A stretch of DNA of 5,301 bases from Acetobacteraceae bacterium (GTDB lineage: Bacteria; Pseudomonadota; Alphaproteobacteria; Acetobacterales; Acetobacteraceae), in contig DAICYU010000326.1 in the NCBI GenBank assembly GCA_027311485.1, positions 1 to 5,301 on the forward strand, read 5' to 3'. The notes beneath the pieces are model-generated. The model worked only from the letters and a program-made list of their open reading frames with translations. It made no database searches and had not been told where the DNA came from. The position numbers and the translations under genes were made by a program. Positions 4,785-5,301 of this stretch are shown here, piece after piece (within the stretch, counting starts at the first letter, position 1; each line of letters begins with the position of its first letter).

Positions 4785-5301
4785 CTACCAAGCCATTTCG
4801 TTCCCCTGGTAGTCGATAAACAGATGCTTATGCGCGCCGGCTTGGTCTTCGATCACCTTCACCAGGCCGGCGGCACTATCCTCCACCGATACCGGCGCAC
4901 TCGGCCCTGCCATATCTGTCCGTACCCAACCCGGGTGCAATGACAGCAAGGTTAGGTCGCGTCCCTGCAATTCACCCCAAAGCCCGCGGGACAGGGAATT
5001 CAGGGCCGCCTTGCTGGCCCGGTACAGCTCGTGCCCGCCTGTGTTCAGCGCCACGCTTCCCATCACCGAGGAGGTGAAGGCAATAACGCCGTTCCCAGGC
5101 CGCACATGACCGGCCAGGGAACGTGCCAGCCGCACCGGAGCAATGGCGTTGGTGAACATCAACGCGCCGATCTCGGCCGCTGTCGCGGCGCTGGCGCTGC
5201 GGTGCTCCGGCCCGGCAACGCCGGCGTTCACCAGCACCACATCGAGCATCTTCCCACCCATGGTCGCGGCGAAGCCGTCAACCGCTGCTGTATCGTCCAT
5301 A
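4785..5301 (-). CDS. Short-chain dehydrogenase/reductase (classical SDR, C-factor/sniffer-like), N-terminus outside window
   Basis: The frame is open from the right edge to a TAG at 4785-4787. The ATG at 5298-5300 is very unlikely to be the start, because the N-terminal Rossmann TGxxxGxG cofactor motif of SDRs is missing and should lie outside the window. Counting from that Met, the visible 171 residues show VNAG (24-27), the helix-4 Asn in TNAIAP (50-55), the Ser region FTSSVMGS (75-82), the catalytic YRASK (93-97, Tyr93 and Lys97) and PGWVRTDM (123-130). These support an NAD(P)H-dependent cytoplasmic oxidoreductase. The SSVMGS...TGG...YRASKAALN layout recalls C-factor (CsgA) and sniffer-type carbonyl reductases, but the substrate cannot be deduced. 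The gene converges on clpA with a 22-base gap, suggesting no functional link. Confidence 0.9.
   Translation of the reverse strand, partial: MDDTAAVDGFAATMGGKMLDVVLVNAGVAGPEHRSASAATAAEIGALMFTNAIAPVRLARSLAGHVRPGNGVIAFTSSVMGSVALNTGGHELYRASKAALNSLSRGLWGELQGRDLTLLSLHPGWVRTDMAGPSAPVSVEDSAAGLVKVIEDQAGAHKHLFIDYQGNEMAW

Noticed and set aside
5298..5300. ATG as the start of the reductase gene
   Set aside because: Starting here would leave an SDR without its N-terminal cofactor-binding glycine motif. The codon is best read as an internal Met, with the real start beyond the window.
1..5301. Mobile element, CRISPR array, toxin-antitoxin or defence system
   Set aside because: No transposase, long terminal repeats, spaced direct repeats, integrase or tRNA is seen. 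All recognisable genes are housekeeping or storage functions with similar codon use.

Overview
The window looks like chromosomal core DNA from a GC-rich, polyhydroxyalkanoate-storing alphaproteobacterium. The evidence is a phasin with the Phasin_2 helical pattern, a clpS-clpA pair whose ClpS has the LNDDYTPMEFVVHV signature, and strong G/C preference at third codon positions. A member of the Rhodospirillales (Azospirillum-like) is my best guess, but that rests on protein flavour and not on a database match. No mobile element, CRISPR array, tRNA or rRNA is visible.

Layout, left to right. (1) Bases 1-669, minus strand: N-terminal 223 codons of a secreted D-alanyl-D-alanine carboxypeptidase (penicillin-binding protein 5/6 family), cut by the left edge. 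(2) 670-1027: a divergent intergenic region. It holds a candidate promoter for the carboxypeptidase and, on the other side, a candidate phasin promoter flanked by a perfect 25-base inverted repeat and a second TGCA-containing partial palindrome. This is the arrangement expected for a granule-responsive repressor of the PhaR type. (3) 1028-1531, plus strand: phasin, followed by a 3' UTR hairpin and a convincing intrinsic terminator. (4) 1650-1936: a gene-free stretch with a weak candidate promoter and several GGTC/GACC motifs. (5) 1937-2272, plus: ClpS, the N-degron adaptor. (6) 2273-2407: an unusually long, GC-rich clpS-clpA gap containing short palindromes and a 31-codon ORF whose stop codon overlaps the clpA ribosome-binding site. 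(7) 2408-4762, plus: a full-length, intact ClpA. (8) 4763-4784: a very short convergent gap; a perfect 9-bp hairpin spans the clpA stop codon. (9) 4785-5301, minus: C-terminal part of a classical short-chain dehydrogenase/reductase resembling the C-factor/sniffer group, cut by the right edge.

ClpS and ClpA form one functional unit: ClpS captures proteins with bulky hydrophobic N-terminal residues and hands them to ClpA, which unfolds them into ClpP (not in this window). The phasin coats storage granules, the carboxypeptidase trims peptidoglycan stem peptides, and the reductase is an unrelated neighbour. I found no evidence of a new system. The points most worth a second look are regulatory: the phasin operator, the clpS-clpA gap, and the hairpin over the clpA stop codon.
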